DNA of 64,000 bases, from contig JANFAH010000019.1 of NCBI GenBank assembly GCA_024663395.1, positions 806,001 through 870,000 of the forward strand, written 5' to 3'. Position 1 is the stretch's first letter; every line of letters begins with the position of its first letter. The notes below the pieces were generated by a model that searched no databases, had not been told where the DNA came from, and saw only the letters and a program-made list of their open reading frames with translations. The position numbers and the translations under genes are program-made. This DNA comes from Pisolithus tinctorius (taxonomy: Eukaryota; Basidiomycota; Agaricomycetes; Boletales; Pisolithaceae). Shown piece by piece: positions 12,388-24,063 of the stretch.

Positions 12388-13605
12388 CCATGGGATATCC
12401 CTATCCAATTGTGTATGTTGTCTCTCATGTAGTAGGCAAAGCAACATCGGTTCCCACCCACAGAACTAACCCCATGTCAAAGAAGCTGGCTGGAAAATGC
12501 AACTACAGTGCTGGGGTTGTAAAGGAACTGAAGGCCAAGCATGGGGATATCCAATACACAATCTTCATAATTGCCAACCATGACCAGCATGTCATACCAA
12601 TTGGACTGTGAGTGTGGGTCCTGGTGAAAGGGTGTGGTCCAGTTAGAGATTACAGAGACATTAGTAAAAACTGACAGCCAGTGCTGCAAGGCATCCTGCA
12701 TATCTTGGTTATGCTGACTCAACCATGTGTCCAACAACTGCATGGCTTGCCTTCCAGCCTCATACAGGCCTGGGTGCATAATTGAAAGCACACCAGAGAG
12801 GATGGCAGCTGGGAGGTAAGACTGCTGGGACCATTCACGACTGGCATCCATCCATAGGTCAGTGGAAACTGATGGAGCAAAGTTCAGGGTCTGGATGCCA
12901 CTTGAGAGACATACCCCTGAGGTAATATAACCATACCATATGCCCCTGTTGGTGCCTGGCCAGGGAAAACTCCAGGCACCCCAGTGACCATGAAGTGTGA
13001 TTGAAATATTCAGCATTTTTCTGCCAGGAGCTACTTGTCATACTCTTGGACATTGCATGGTGAAGGGGGTCCAGAGTGGCAAGCATGTGTGTCTGCAGGG
13101 ATGCCTGAATAATATAGAGTGTAAAGGAAATGTTTGAACTGACTTGCAAATCATTGGTGATGGCACCAGGAAGGTACCACAATGCAATGGTATTGCCAGT
13201 ACCAAGGATTACTGTAGGTTCATCCACAAAGCCAGTCAGACTTGATGGATGCACTGCCAGGTGGCCTGCCTCCCAGGTTTCATCAACCCCCAATTCCATA
13301 GCTGAAAGGCACTCAGAAAGCCAGATCAGATCAATGCCACTTTGCTCTGCAATACAATTTACATTTGATTTTACATTCAGCTGGGACATCAGCTTACTTC
13401 TATTATTGTATGCTGCATGCATGCTGGCCACTATCTGATTCATAGTGACAATGCCATGTGTTGGAATCTGGAGTGGAGGATCTGGTTTGGGGGCATTCAG
13501 TCCCAGGAAGGTTTGACTGGAGAATTCCCAGCAATATAGTGTGTAATATCCTGGGTGGCACTGTGATTTATTGCCATTAAGATTGGAAGACAATATAGTG
13601 AGCAT
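12388..13605 (-). pseudogene. TET/JBP-like 2-oxoglutarate/Fe(II) dioxygenase, broken
   Basis: It resembles the basidiomycete expansion of TET/JBP-type DNA base dioxygenases, which oxidise 5-methylcytosine or thymine in DNA. Two overlapping minus-strand pieces, 13,605-12,859 and 13,016-12,477, are shifted in frame relative to each other near 12,860-12,900. The second has the core: SREWSQQSYLPAAI, a HPGLYEAGRQ helix, SVFTNVSVISN, then the metal-binding HxD as FHQD (about 12,618-12,629), WYDMLV and a STVVAFSSQLL strand. A TGA stop at 12,477-12,479 follows, and the frame continues HGV (second metal-ligand His) and RCCFAYYMRDN (candidate 2-oxoglutarate Arg). The stop sits where related proteins often have Arg, consistent with CGA to TGA decay. 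The family assignment rests on recall of the motif order and not on a search. Catalytic residues are recognisable but the gene is inactive. Confidence 0.7.
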
Positions 13606-14512
13606 GGTGTTGATGATGGGTTATCTGGTAGCCTGTAGTGTGTAGTATGGAACCATGGCTATGTATGCTGGTGTTTTCTGGACCATAGTGAAGCTGCCAT
13701 GGTTACACAGTGTTGGTAAATGACCATTCAAGCCTTCAAAAACAGGTGCCACTATGGTGGCATAGTACCTCTGGCTTCCACATATTATTCCAGCATGGTA
13801 TGGGTACCAAGATAGAGGCAATAGATGGTGAGTTCTGCTATGGCTCTGGTGCTAGCTACACTTCCTACCACACCAGTTCCATTTCATGGTGTTCATGTTC
13901 CTTTATACACCATGCCAAAGCATTAGATGATGGAACAGGGCCTTTCAACCTAATTTTGTATTCCACAGCCATTGAGAAAACATGATGCAGCCTTTTCTAG
14001 TACAGGTCTTGCAGTCCCAGTAATGCACAGATACAATGTTCTGCTATGGGTCTGGCACTAGCTACACTTCCTACCATGCTGGTCATATTTCAGCATGTGG
14101 ACCTTTCATTATACACTGTCCACAAGCATTGGACAATAGCCTGGGGCCTCTCCAACTAATTGCCTATTCCACAGCCATTGAGAAAATGCAACACAGGTCT
14201 GGCAGTGCTGGTAATGCATAGTTACACTACAGTCACATCATCAGCATTGTTCAGATTGATATCCAGCCACTTGGCTCATGACAACCACTGCACCAGGATA
14301 GGCCACCTGCTATTCTGGCCTCCCAGGATGTGATTATTGATGATCTCTTATCTTGCAGTCATCACATGTGTCAGCCACATTGCTATGTAATAACATTTTC
14401 ACCTGATCCAACTCTACTCCAAATCACCATGGATGTCAGGACCACTAATCTATCCTACCTCTCCATGATAATCCAATACATCAGTGTCTGATTTAGATGG
14501 TTCACATATGCT
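13606..14512. other. Spacer with a 206-bp tandem duplication
   Basis: Two copies of a sequence starting TTCTGCTATGG(G/C)TCTGG begin at 13,833 and 14,039 and end with a shared ATTCCACAGCCATTGAGAAAA block (13,958 and 14,167). They have diverged mostly by transitions. No recognisable gene; short open frames here come from the duplicated unit. Confidence 0.65.
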
Positions 14513-15233
14513 TTGCAGCAGGCCAACAACCCAAGTGATCAACTGCCAGATGACTGGTATCAGCAGGTTCAGGTGGAAACAGTGAGTTTGTCAAAATGGA
14601 TGCTGGTTCGCTGTGTCACAGACTTTTCCACAGCATATATTGAAGCAGGCCCTGGCTACCTGCAACTCATATGGGACAATCATGAAGGTCCCATATGTTG
14701 CCAATGAACTGCTTTGGTGGACAGCCATACAAAGTATGGGAGAGACTGCCCTGCTGGCACACATCATGGAGTTGAATGTGCTGCAGGTCAAAAGAGGAAA
14801 GGTGAGATGTATGATCCACACCAGTCCTATGCCACATACCTGGTGGACAAGGGACCCTACCCATCTGGATGGGTATGATCATTGGTCATTGGAGGAAGTT
14901 TGGCAGGAGGCCAAGGAATTCTTTGTTGGGGTTGAGGTGTACAGTGGTCATTTTTCGATCATTCCATTGAATCCATCTGTGCCATAGGAAGGAAAAGAGA
15001 GTCTCCCACTGCTGTGTGACATGGACAGGATGCCATCAGACAGCATCAGCCAGCTGATTGAAAGCTGTGATGAGATGATCCATCAGGAGGAGGAGGAGAT
15101 TCACCAGCTCCATGGTGTGATGGAATTCTGCAGTGAATGGCTCACCCTTTTTGACAGCCTTGGACAAGTACAGGACCAGCTTGAGGACTTCCAAGTCAAT
15201 TCAGTTACCCAGCCAGGAGCCAGCAATAAGTAG
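14513..15233 (+). CDS. Unidentified small gene, coiled-coil C-terminus (possible)
   Basis: Two plus-strand frames, 14,613-14,987 and 15,021-15,233, could be exons of one gene lying between two minus-strand genes. The first encodes a Trp-rich stretch (WSLEEVWQEAKEFF near its end). The second is acidic and helical, with an IHQEEEEIHQLH heptad-like segment and a LGQVQDQLEDFQ segment suggesting a coiled coil. GT/AG-type boundaries are plausible but not certain. No family is recognised, and its position inside the putative KDZ element suggests it could be element cargo. It may equally be a chance pair of open frames. Confidence 0.3.
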
Positions 15234-15299
15234 GGTGCTGTCCTCATTACACATCTCACTAGAATCTTGATATGTAATTTCCCCAGTTTCATACTATCT

Positions 15300-18200
15300 A
15301 GAGATATATGCACATTACTCTGCCAATTCCTATCTTGAAGTACATCCTAGTGTTCCTGCTAAATCCTGATACATCTGGGACTGCCTAGTTGAATAACATG
15401 CAAAACCAGTATTGCCCACTGCCAATGCCTCCATATGCTGGCCACTCCAGAATTTCTCCTTGTGTAAGAAGAATTTCTGTGTCCACCCAGTCTCCAGTGT
15501 GAGTAACTCTAGCTCTTCTTCCCAGTGATCCTGTAGCACTTTTGTACACAGCCAGTTGACTCAATAAACTGTGATAATTCAGTCAGTATTTTACACAAGC
15601 CCAATTGATCTGCCTACACTCTGACATCCTGTCATTCATGGCAGAATCCTGGGGAAGGTCCATGGTCCAAAACCAGGCCAGAGTGTCATTGCAATGACCT
15701 CTTGCGTTTGGGTCTGCAATTGTGGCACTCACAGTCAGGTCTGCCCTATTCAATTCTTGGTATTTGCCAAGAATGTCCTCCCCAGCCCCCAGTGCAATAA
15801 GTTGCTTTCAGCTGCCAGTCATTTCCAATGAACTGGGCTGCTCCATGTACTAGTGCATCAATCTGTGATTGCAACTGGTCTTGCTGGTGTGGAATCAACA
15901 ACCAGTCTGCCTCTGTTGCCCTGGTGTCCATCTGTCATGTATCCATAGCAAGCACTACTTGAGCCTGCTCAACCTTTAATGCCCATGCAATCCAAGTAGC
16001 TGAAGCACATGAGCTGCCGAATGAATGGTCGTTATGGATTAGGTCAATCTCAATGGCTTTCATGGTGGGTGCTACCATGATGTATGTAAGTTATGGGACA
16101 GATGATACAGTTGGCCCCCTTACCCTTCTCCAGCTGGACTTCATATATGTCCATGGCCTGCAGAGTATTCTGCTGGCATGACTGCACCACAAGTTCTTGT
16201 TCCACCCATAACCAACACAAGCCATCCAGTACCTTGCTATCCAACTCATTGAATTTATCTTGGATTGTTGCTAATGACTGCTTGGCAACCTTGAACTTCT
16301 GTTTCAATGCTGATGCTATGTGCAAGTAATCAAGCAGTGGTCAACCAGGTACTGTGATGACATATGCATCCATATCATTTTGAGGAAGTTACTATCATTC
16401 ATTTGGAAGTCCAGCAACTCCTGACAATGTGCTGTCACCATTCCCTGGGCTGATGGTGAGACTATGTTGAGAGAAGACCAGAGGGTCTCCATGATTTCAC
16501 TGTCCACCTGGCTGGCACCCAGAATAAAGTTTGGAGCATATCTGGTGAAGCACTCTGTCTGATGGCCATGGACATGCTATAGTCCAATGCTGTGCTGAAT
16601 CTGTAATCTGGAAGGCAGAGAGAGATATCTATTTTCCTCAAGCGGGTGGGCCAAGTTCTTGCTATATTGACAATTGATGTCATAAAAGGTTATGACCAGT
16701 TGCCTGGGGTCCAATCCATGGTGCATGGCATGGACCAGAGCATAATCCATATTGACCTGCCTGCTATATTGTTAGTCATGACCAGGGACTATGAATTGGT
16801 GCATACTGCTCTCCCTTCTGAAAGTTGACCATTGCATGAGGTACAAAACAGCCATGCCTTGCACAGGCACATCCACCAATCCTGGTCAATTCCAACTTAT
16901 TCCTTTGTGCATTTGCTTGATTAACAGCCTGGTGGTTATTGCAGTCAGATTTCTGCATGATGCAATCAGTCCAGTGCCTTTGGAGAGATCATGGCACACC
17001 AACTTCTATTTGATTTATGGTCCTGGTCAAATATTCCTTGTATGGAGCCAATGTGACCATGAAGCCATTTCCATCCATGAGCCAGACCTCTTCAGAAGCA
17101 TTCTTGGGCAGCATATGCTCAGCCTTGAAGTTGCCATCCATCACAAAGGTCCTAGCAAACTGCCAGCTACACAAGTCAGGCTATCAATGCCTTTGCAATA
17201 ATGAATAGAATATGGACTCAGAGAGATTGATATCCTGATCCAGTACATTGATCCCTGGCTGGGGACAGGCAGGGCAGAAGAGGACAAGTTCACTGGCCCA
17301 GGGATCAGGTGACTGTTGATGGAATCCCTGCCATTTCAACAGCTTTAGGAGCCTCCACATTCTCAACACCCTGAGCAATTCCCTATACCTATTCTTCAAC
17401 TGGCATGAGCGATGTGGCATATGGTAGGCCAGGGGTGATCACACTCACCAGCACTAGGTGAGGAAACATGCTTGAGGTGACTCTCTGAAGTTTGCTATAA
17501 TAGTTCATGGCAGAGGTTCCACATTCAACATTGTCCCTGATGAAGTTGTCCAGCACCTGGAGAGTGAAAGCTGTCCTTGGTGCCTTAGTCATAGCCAGGA
17601 ATAGGCCAGCCATGGTAAGCTGAAGATGTGAATCCTCAGACCCAGGGCAGTTGCAATACTGCACATTGCAAAAGTGCACACCACCAGTGTCCACAACTGT
17701 CAGATAGTTTCTATCATCCAGTGGGTTGAGATGTGCCAGTTATTGACTCTCCTCAATGTCCTCCCACTCATCATCTACATGGCTGGCAGCATCCTCCCAA
17801 GAACCTTCTCCTGCCAGGCATGGTGCTCTGGCATGGCCCAAGTGTAGCACTAAACCAACCTATGATATCAGTCATCACAGATGATGAGTTGAAACTGGAA
17901 CTCACCAGCCATAGAGTGAAGTCTTCAAAGAATCTTCCATTCCATTTTTGTACCTGATGGAACAGTCTGAGCTTGTGTTACTCAATGCAACATGTTTTAC
18001 AAGACAATGGGCGATGCACAGAGTCCATGCATCTATATGGTGCCCCTTCTGCTTTACACACAAAACAAGCCATGACATTGGGTGGGGCCTCCATGTCCAG
18101 GAGCACAGACAGGTATCTACTCTTATAGGGCAGCCACTCTTCCAGATAACTGTTCTGTAATACTGTAAGGCACACATTGCCAGCACTGGGATGTTTGATA

Positions 18201-18457
18201 ATGCACACCTGGCTTTTTGGAATTGTTGATGTCCTTGGTGGTGATGCATCATCCATGTAGCAATATAGGTCAGCATCATTACCCTGGACTAAATTGGGTT
18301 CCTGGATGCTCGAAGATCCTGCCCTAGTAGGTGATTCATTGCTTTGGCTGGTTGCATATCTTGCCTTCTTTCTCAGAGTAAACTTGACCATCTTTTCTTT
18401 GGATCCCCTGGTTGTTTTCACCTTTTTCCAAGTGACATGGGTTACTGGGGTGGCCAC
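15300..18457 (-). pseudogene. KDZ-superfamily transposase (Kyakuja-Dileera-Zisupton), decayed
   Basis: Order on the minus strand matches KDZ transposases. The start near 18,457 leads to the EEWLPYKSRYLSVLLDME segment, a zinc-binding stretch (CFVCKAEGAPYRC..CKTCC, about 17,985-18,065) and a following F-H-x-V-QKWNG-like segment near 17,935. Next come NRYRELLRVLRMWR.LK and LFCPACPQPGIN (about 17,250-17,420), the acidic FVMDGNFKAEHM block (about 17,120-17,155), then CNNHQAVNQAN and GCACARHGCFVPHAMVNFQKGE (about 16,810-16,960). A helical C-terminus (16,050-16,325 and 15,330-15,539) with a SRQSQ..Y-like end completes it. Single stops and frame changes are spread throughout, so no active protein is possible. 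It faces away from the + strand gene at 18,871 and lies beside the TET/JBP-like gene, an arrangement known for such elements. TIRs were not found. Confidence 0.85.
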
Positions 18458-18870
18458 TGCAGCTCAGGCAATTCATGACTTGCCCATGTCTAGTATCAAG
18501 TCCTTGCAGGATGTCTGCAGGCCTCAGCCATACATGCCTCATTGTGATGCCTGGCACAACTATGATTTGAGTTGGATCTTGGAATCAATGTCAGAAGATC
18601 CAATGGGGATCAAACTATACTTTATCTATATATAGTAGCAGACTGGATGATAGACAAATCAGCTTACCATGTTCGGCTATGGTACTGATCGACTGGAACA
18701 AGACCATACTAACAATGGGTATGTATCATGACTGGAACATTACTTGGCCCCTGGAACTTTATTCAAGAATGGGTGACAGTAACTATGAGGAATGGACTCC
18801 AAATTTTCTTTCAACAGAGGGTAACATTACCTGCAACTAACCAACCCCAACACCTTCTCCAACATTCAGA
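18458..18870. promoter_or_regulatory. Intergenic region between divergent genes (putative shared promoter)
   Basis: About 410 bp separate the divergent starts of the KDZ transposase (minus) and the three-exon gene (plus). A TATATATAG stretch at 18,628-18,636 is the only promoter-like sequence seen. Its use in either direction is inference. Confidence 0.25.
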
Positions 18871-20241
18871 ATGGCCAGCAGTGATCACAGTACTAATGGT
18901 GTTAATACCTCAGATGAGGCAGACTTTGCCTCTGATGAAGAATCTAGCTTGGATAGCATGGAGACAGCAAAATCTGCACCGGGAAAGCTGAGACTGGATG
19001 AACTTCAAATCCTCCAAGACAGTCTAAAGGATTGGAAGGAAGCTGACACAAACAAAAGGGCCTCACTGATGGAGGGCATGCAGAACAAAATCAAGTGGCT
19101 GGATGCCAACAAGAGCCTCAAACAAAATGAATGGAATAGAAAATGGATGGTAAGCTTGACAGTATTGATGTGCTTGCAGTTGTGTTAAGTATATTTTACA
19201 GGCCATCAAGAACTGGATGTATAACAACAGTTGGTCCCAGGCACAGAAGGCCTTGGTCAAGTATGGCTCCAAATGGATGGCCCTAAAGGTGATCAAGCTG
19301 CAGCATAAGAAGGATATCCAGCAAGTACTTGTGAAGGCCAGAATACAGCCTGGGACATCAGCTATGATCAAACACTATCAGCCAGCCATTCAGAAGGTAG
19401 TCCAGTCATTGACCAAGGCTGAATTGGACCAGGCAGCCCATTTGGCAAAAGAGTGGAATGAGAGAAAGCCACCACCTGAAGCCCAGGCAGAGTAAGCATC
19501 CAAGTTCTCCCATGGGCAATACTAACTTAAATGCAGGGCCGCAACAAGTAAGGGCTGAAAGTATGCAAAACAGTTTGCATATGACATGTGGAAGCAGTGT
19601 GGGATGAGAGTGGTGATCATGTCAGCATGGAAGGATAAGGATGGTGAAGTGATGGTTGGAGTGTGAGTGCTTTCCTGACAGGCTTCATCATATCTGACCA
19701 GTGTAGGAATGACTTCAATGACAAGCTGGGAATTGGAGAGCTCTATTTGGATTGGGAAGACCTTCATGGAAAGTGGTCAGCCTATGCAAAGAAGGCCTTC
19801 AGGGCCAATGGTACAGAGGATGGCAGTGGAGAGGATGAGGCCAGTCAAACCACAGTAAAAGCATGGAAAGGAAAAAAGCAGTCTCAATTCTCCCTGTCCA
19901 TCAATGACAATGGCACACCTGTTCTTCTGAATCTCTTGGACTTACAGACACCAGAATTAAAGGACATCATGAGGGTGTTCATAACCAGCCATTATCATAC
20001 ATGCCAATTTCCATGGTCAATGAGTTACTAACATCTAAACACAGGCTTGGCTTGTGGGAAGACAAATGCCAGTGTGCCTTGGGCTGCAATAGCTGACAAC
20101 TGGGCATCCTGCATGTCTTCCAAGTATCTTCCTCCCAATATCCCATTCAAAGAGCCCACCAGGCTGACACATCATGAACTAATCAAAACCTTGGAGTTCT
20201 GGAAGGAGCGACAGCAGGAGCACCCAGAAGATGTCTTCTAG
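18871..20241 (+). CDS. Conserved-looking multi-exon gene of unknown function beside KDZ transposase
   Basis: At least four exons can be traced. Exon 1 runs 18,871 to about 19,149, Ser/Asp/Glu-rich then helical, ending before GTAAGC. Exon 2, 19,202-19,492, contains AIKNWMYNNSW, an LVKYGSKWMALKV block and RIQPGTSAMIKHYQPA, ending before GTAAGC. A third part, about 19,536-19,663, contains QFAYDMWKQCGMRVV. A fourth, about 19,680-20,027, contains LYLDWEDLHGKWSAYA. A last one, 20,045-20,241, contains CGKTNASVPWAAIADNW. Introns are about 50 bp with GT..AG ends. The helical N-terminus and the W-rich segments resemble hypothetical proteins I associate with repeated gene families in mushroom genomes; no enzymatic motif is seen. 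The reading frames are unusually clean for this region, so it may be the last part of the element to decay. Confidence 0.5.
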
Positions 20242-21090
20242 TTCTGAAGGTGGAGATCTCAGGATGGTTCTCTGGATGAGCCAGTCTCCAAACACCAATG
20301 CTGGTCAGACAAAGCCAAAGGGAAGAGACCCTGGACAGAAGGTGAGGTCATGATCAATTTGGATATACATAACTGATTGTGCATTAAGTAAATTCCATTG
20401 ATGGCTCCAACTATGGACATCACTCAGAGGAGGAACCAGCTCCTCCCACAAAACCTTCCACCAAATGGCAACAGGTAGATGGTATGTTGGAGCTGGTCAG
20501 ATTTTTTACTGGTAACCCTAACATGACCTTGGAATTGTGTGCTGAAGATCATCCCACTGGAACATCCAATGCACAGGAGGACAACAGACAGCAGAACCAA
20601 TCCACATCAGACTAGTGCAATATGGCTACTGCATACCCCAAGCCAGCTGGTAAGTGGTATCCAGCAACAATGAATATTGCTGATAGAATTGTATCAGACA
20701 ATCATGCCAATGATGGTGTCGATTCAACTGCAAGGAAGCCCAAGCCCAAGCCAAGAATCAGATCCAATGGTCAGTTTCCATGCACACTTGGTTAATCCTC
20801 TCATTACAGCATTCTACAGCAGCCCAGAATGATAAGACAGTCATATCACCTAATGATGGTAGGTATACATCCATAACACAATTACACATGCTTATCTATG
20901 TCAGGAGTTGATCTGGTGGGTAGGAATTCAAATGCCAGGCCTAGAGGCCATGCAATGGACAGGGATGATAGACTGTTGGATCAAGCAGAAGAGGATGGTG
21001 TGGCTCGTCGCCCAGAGCAGAATCATAGGCCCCCACAGTGGCTAGATGATAATTATCCTACTCCAACCATGAGGAGGCAAAGGTAGAATT
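20242..21090 (+). other. Downstream coding-like exons, uncertain
   Basis: Several short open stretches on the + strand, the last at 20,898-21,086 (basic and acidic: RRPEQNHRPPQWLDD), could be 3' exons of the preceding gene or an adjacent one. GT/AG junctions are plausible near 20,340, 20,650 and 20,770, but I cannot fix them. 21,091-21,452 holds nothing recognisable. Confidence 0.3.
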
Positions 21091-21452
21091 GAGGCTGGTA
21101 CCTAATGGTTTCCCATAGACTGGTGACAAACATATATAGTGCACAGTGCAAGAATCACTGGTGAATTACTGGCCCCATAGCTACCATGTACCATAACCCA
21201 CTGTCACAATCCAATCATGGCCAATTTGTGCACTTCTCCAATTCCATTCAACATAATGTTCATTGAAATGAGTTAAATATACAAATTAAAGCTGGTCTGG
21301 TTTAAGATGGTAGCCTACAACTGCTGGCTCTTCCTCCAGAAGATCTGCTAACTGTTGCCAGAATCTGGTAAGCATGGCATGCTGCTCAACATGTGATCAC
21401 CACTCCCTGGTTGCATCCACCAGGGTATTCACATAATACCTATATGCAGTGA

Positions 21453-22361
21453 TCAGATTGGCATTGTGTGCAGCATTGATGTCTGGCTGACATGCCCCAC
21501 TCCTAGCCACAATACTGGAGATCTGCCTTGACATTTGAACTGGTAGACATGTTTAGCTATGGTTGTGTAGGAACTTCTGGAATTATGCTCAGTTTGTGGA
21601 GTATCAACTCCCAGCTGTATGGCAAACTCCTGGGAGACTGCAAAAAGCTCTGAATGTGACAATGGGATTGGAACTGCCAATGGGGATCTAGCTGGCAGTA
21701 TTGATGTGGAGCTGAATGATGCAGGAGCATCTGAAAGGTCCATTGGTTGATGAGGACCAGGGAAATTGCTGCCAGGCAATGTGAATGTTGTTGGGCTGGG
21801 AACTGGGATAGGATTGCAATGGGCTGGTTACACAGAGGGAGTCAAGGACCAAAATTGGGGCTCATGCAATAGGATGAATGGTTGTGATGATTGGCCAGCT
21901 GCTTCAGTTGGGTAGATGTGAGCTGATGATCTTGTGGCAGCAGGTGACTGAAATGCCAGTTCTTGTAAAGGACTGACTGGTGGGGACTGAAATGGTGGGG
22001 GAAACCCCCAAGGCAGCTTGTGCAATGGAGTACCTGGAGCAACAGGCAGTGGTGATTTGTCCCATGCTGGCTCAAGTAATGGGGTGCTGTCAGAGAGGTG
22101 TGTTGATATGGAGTCCCAAGGAGGCTCAACCAATGGGCTGCTAGAGGAGGGAGACAGTGCAAATGACTCCCATGCTGGCTCTATCAAAGGTGATCTGGGC
22201 AAACCAGGGGACTGGAAGGAGGGTTCTGGTCCAGTTGTGTGTGTTGTTTGAGCTGGGGACAGCTTGAAAGGTGGCTCATGTAATGGGGATGATGGCATGT
22301 CCTGCAGGTCATCTTCAGTAAGCATTTCCTCATCCTCATCAAGAGATGTGAGCTGCTGCAT
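21453..22361 (-). CDS. Proline-rich protein with PLxEPxW repeats
   Basis: No family is recognised. The frame 22,361-21,828 starts with an acidic leader (LDEDEEMLTEDDLQ) and then repeats a short module with the core S/T-P-L-x-E-P-x-W/F at least eight times (SPLHEPPF, SPLIEPAW, SPLVEPPW, TPLLEPAW, TPLHKLPW, SPLQELAF and variants), spaced about 18-24 residues. A second frame (21,779-21,453) after a small gap may be the next exon. It faces the + strand gene ending near 21,086. LTR X0 lies only 58 bp upstream of its first codon, so its promoter has been displaced. A repetitive protein of this kind could be a multivalent binding scaffold, but nothing in the sequence proves that. Confidence 0.4.
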
Positions 22362-23429
22362 ATCATGGCATGATGGAATTACTGTACACAGTCATCAGAA
22401 GTAATGATCCTTGGACCAGTGTGAGTCAAAGTGTGGAAAGGTGGTGAAAACCAACCAAAACCAACACCAAAGACAAATATGAGCAAGTGGTGGTTTACCT
22501 CCATGGAACCTGGAGGGCAGAGAAACCTAAAGTGGGGGAGACTTCAATTGGAGGTGCTCCTGGCACAAGTCATCAATGAGTTGCACTGGAGAGGATGAAT
22601 GAATGCTGATTGAGAAGGGGATGCTGAATAGAGTGAGGGTGTTCAGCCAAAAGTACTTGGGGGTAATGGACTTTGATAGAACTTCCTCCTGGCACAAGTC
22701 GTTGATGAGTTACACAGGAGTGGAGGGATGACTAAGCAAGACTGCTGACTAAGAGTGGAGGAAGCTTCAGATAAATGATGGAGGCAGATAGACCCCTTTG
22801 TAGAGCCTCAACTACCAATGATATGAATGAAGACAGATAGACTCTTCCAAATGAGCCTCAACTGTCAACAACAAGGTATGCACTGAACTGACTGCTGGAT
22901 TGCTTCTGATTGCTTGTTGATGTAGCTAAGTACATGGGGGTTTATATACTGTGGGGGGAGCACAGCTTGTGACAAACAAGGCACAAACACTAGGTAAGTA
23001 ATGAGTAAGGACTGAGTAATCATGATGAGTAAGCAATAAATGAAAAGTAAGCAAGCAAAGAAGATTGGTAAGTATTGGCAATGAACAAGTCAAGGATAGT
23101 CAAAATATCACAAAATGAGTCAAATGGAGTGAGAAACTGAGTAAGTGCACTGATATCACATTAGGGGGTGGTGATGCAAGTCAGATCTTGGTGGAGACAT
23201 CTCTAGATCCAAAGATGGCATGACAGATGGATGGTGTTTCCAGACAAGGAAGTATTAATTCCAGAATTGAAGGGCATGAGTCAGGTGTCAAAGGGGGCTA
23301 GGGCATTGGGGGTCTGTGGAGCAATGGGAGCATATGTGATCATGTCTCCCACCCTTTCATCCTCTCAGCAAAGTTAACAAAAACTTCATGAATGGGGCTC
23401 TGAAGGAGGAGGAGGAGAAGGGGGGATGT

Positions 23430-23923
23430 TGTCATAGTCATGCCTTGACCCTGGCTGGACTTGGCCTTGCCAATCCCATGTCCCCAGTTGGTCTAGCATG
23501 GTAAGCACTGCTTCACAGTGCATGTCATTTTGGTTAAGTCCTGCCTGGTCCTGCCCCCAGTCCACCTGTCCCAGTCTCTGTCGTCTTAGTCATACATTAC
23601 TAATACTTGTCTTACCAATCTTCTTAGCAATCCTTGTGAGACTGGCATTACCAGTCTCCATACCATAGATACTCTAGTATATAAACTCATAGTTACTCAG
23701 CCTGTACCCTCAGTCTGAAATCAACTAAGTTATCCTGATAACTCCATCTTGGCCTCAGACTCAGACTGAGACCCACACAAGGGAATAGCACTGTACTCTC
23801 AGTCGCTAAGTCCAAACAGTCCAATCATCTGTATTCTTGTCTCCCCTCTTGATCCCAACCCCTCAGCCTTGCACCTGCTTCGGTCTCTGGTCCGGCCTCA
23901 ACCCAGACATCTCAAACTTGACA
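23430..23923 (+). repeat. 5' LTR of Y
   Basis: TGTCATAGTC...AACTTGACA, 494 bp. It has a TATATAAA box at 23,678-23,685. Compared with the 3' LTR (521 bp) it lacks about 27 bp just after CCTTGC (around 23,475). Differences between the two LTRs are mainly transitions. Confidence 0.92.
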
Positions 23924-24063
23924 GTATTTCAGACTCTCCACTTGTGTGGGTCTAATACATCATGGCAACCAAAACTTGATTCCAACCTCCCCATGGCTGT
24001 TCTGCCACAAACCCCAACTCTGCTTCAGCCAGTGGGGCTTGCTGTGAAACAGCACTAGCTGCA

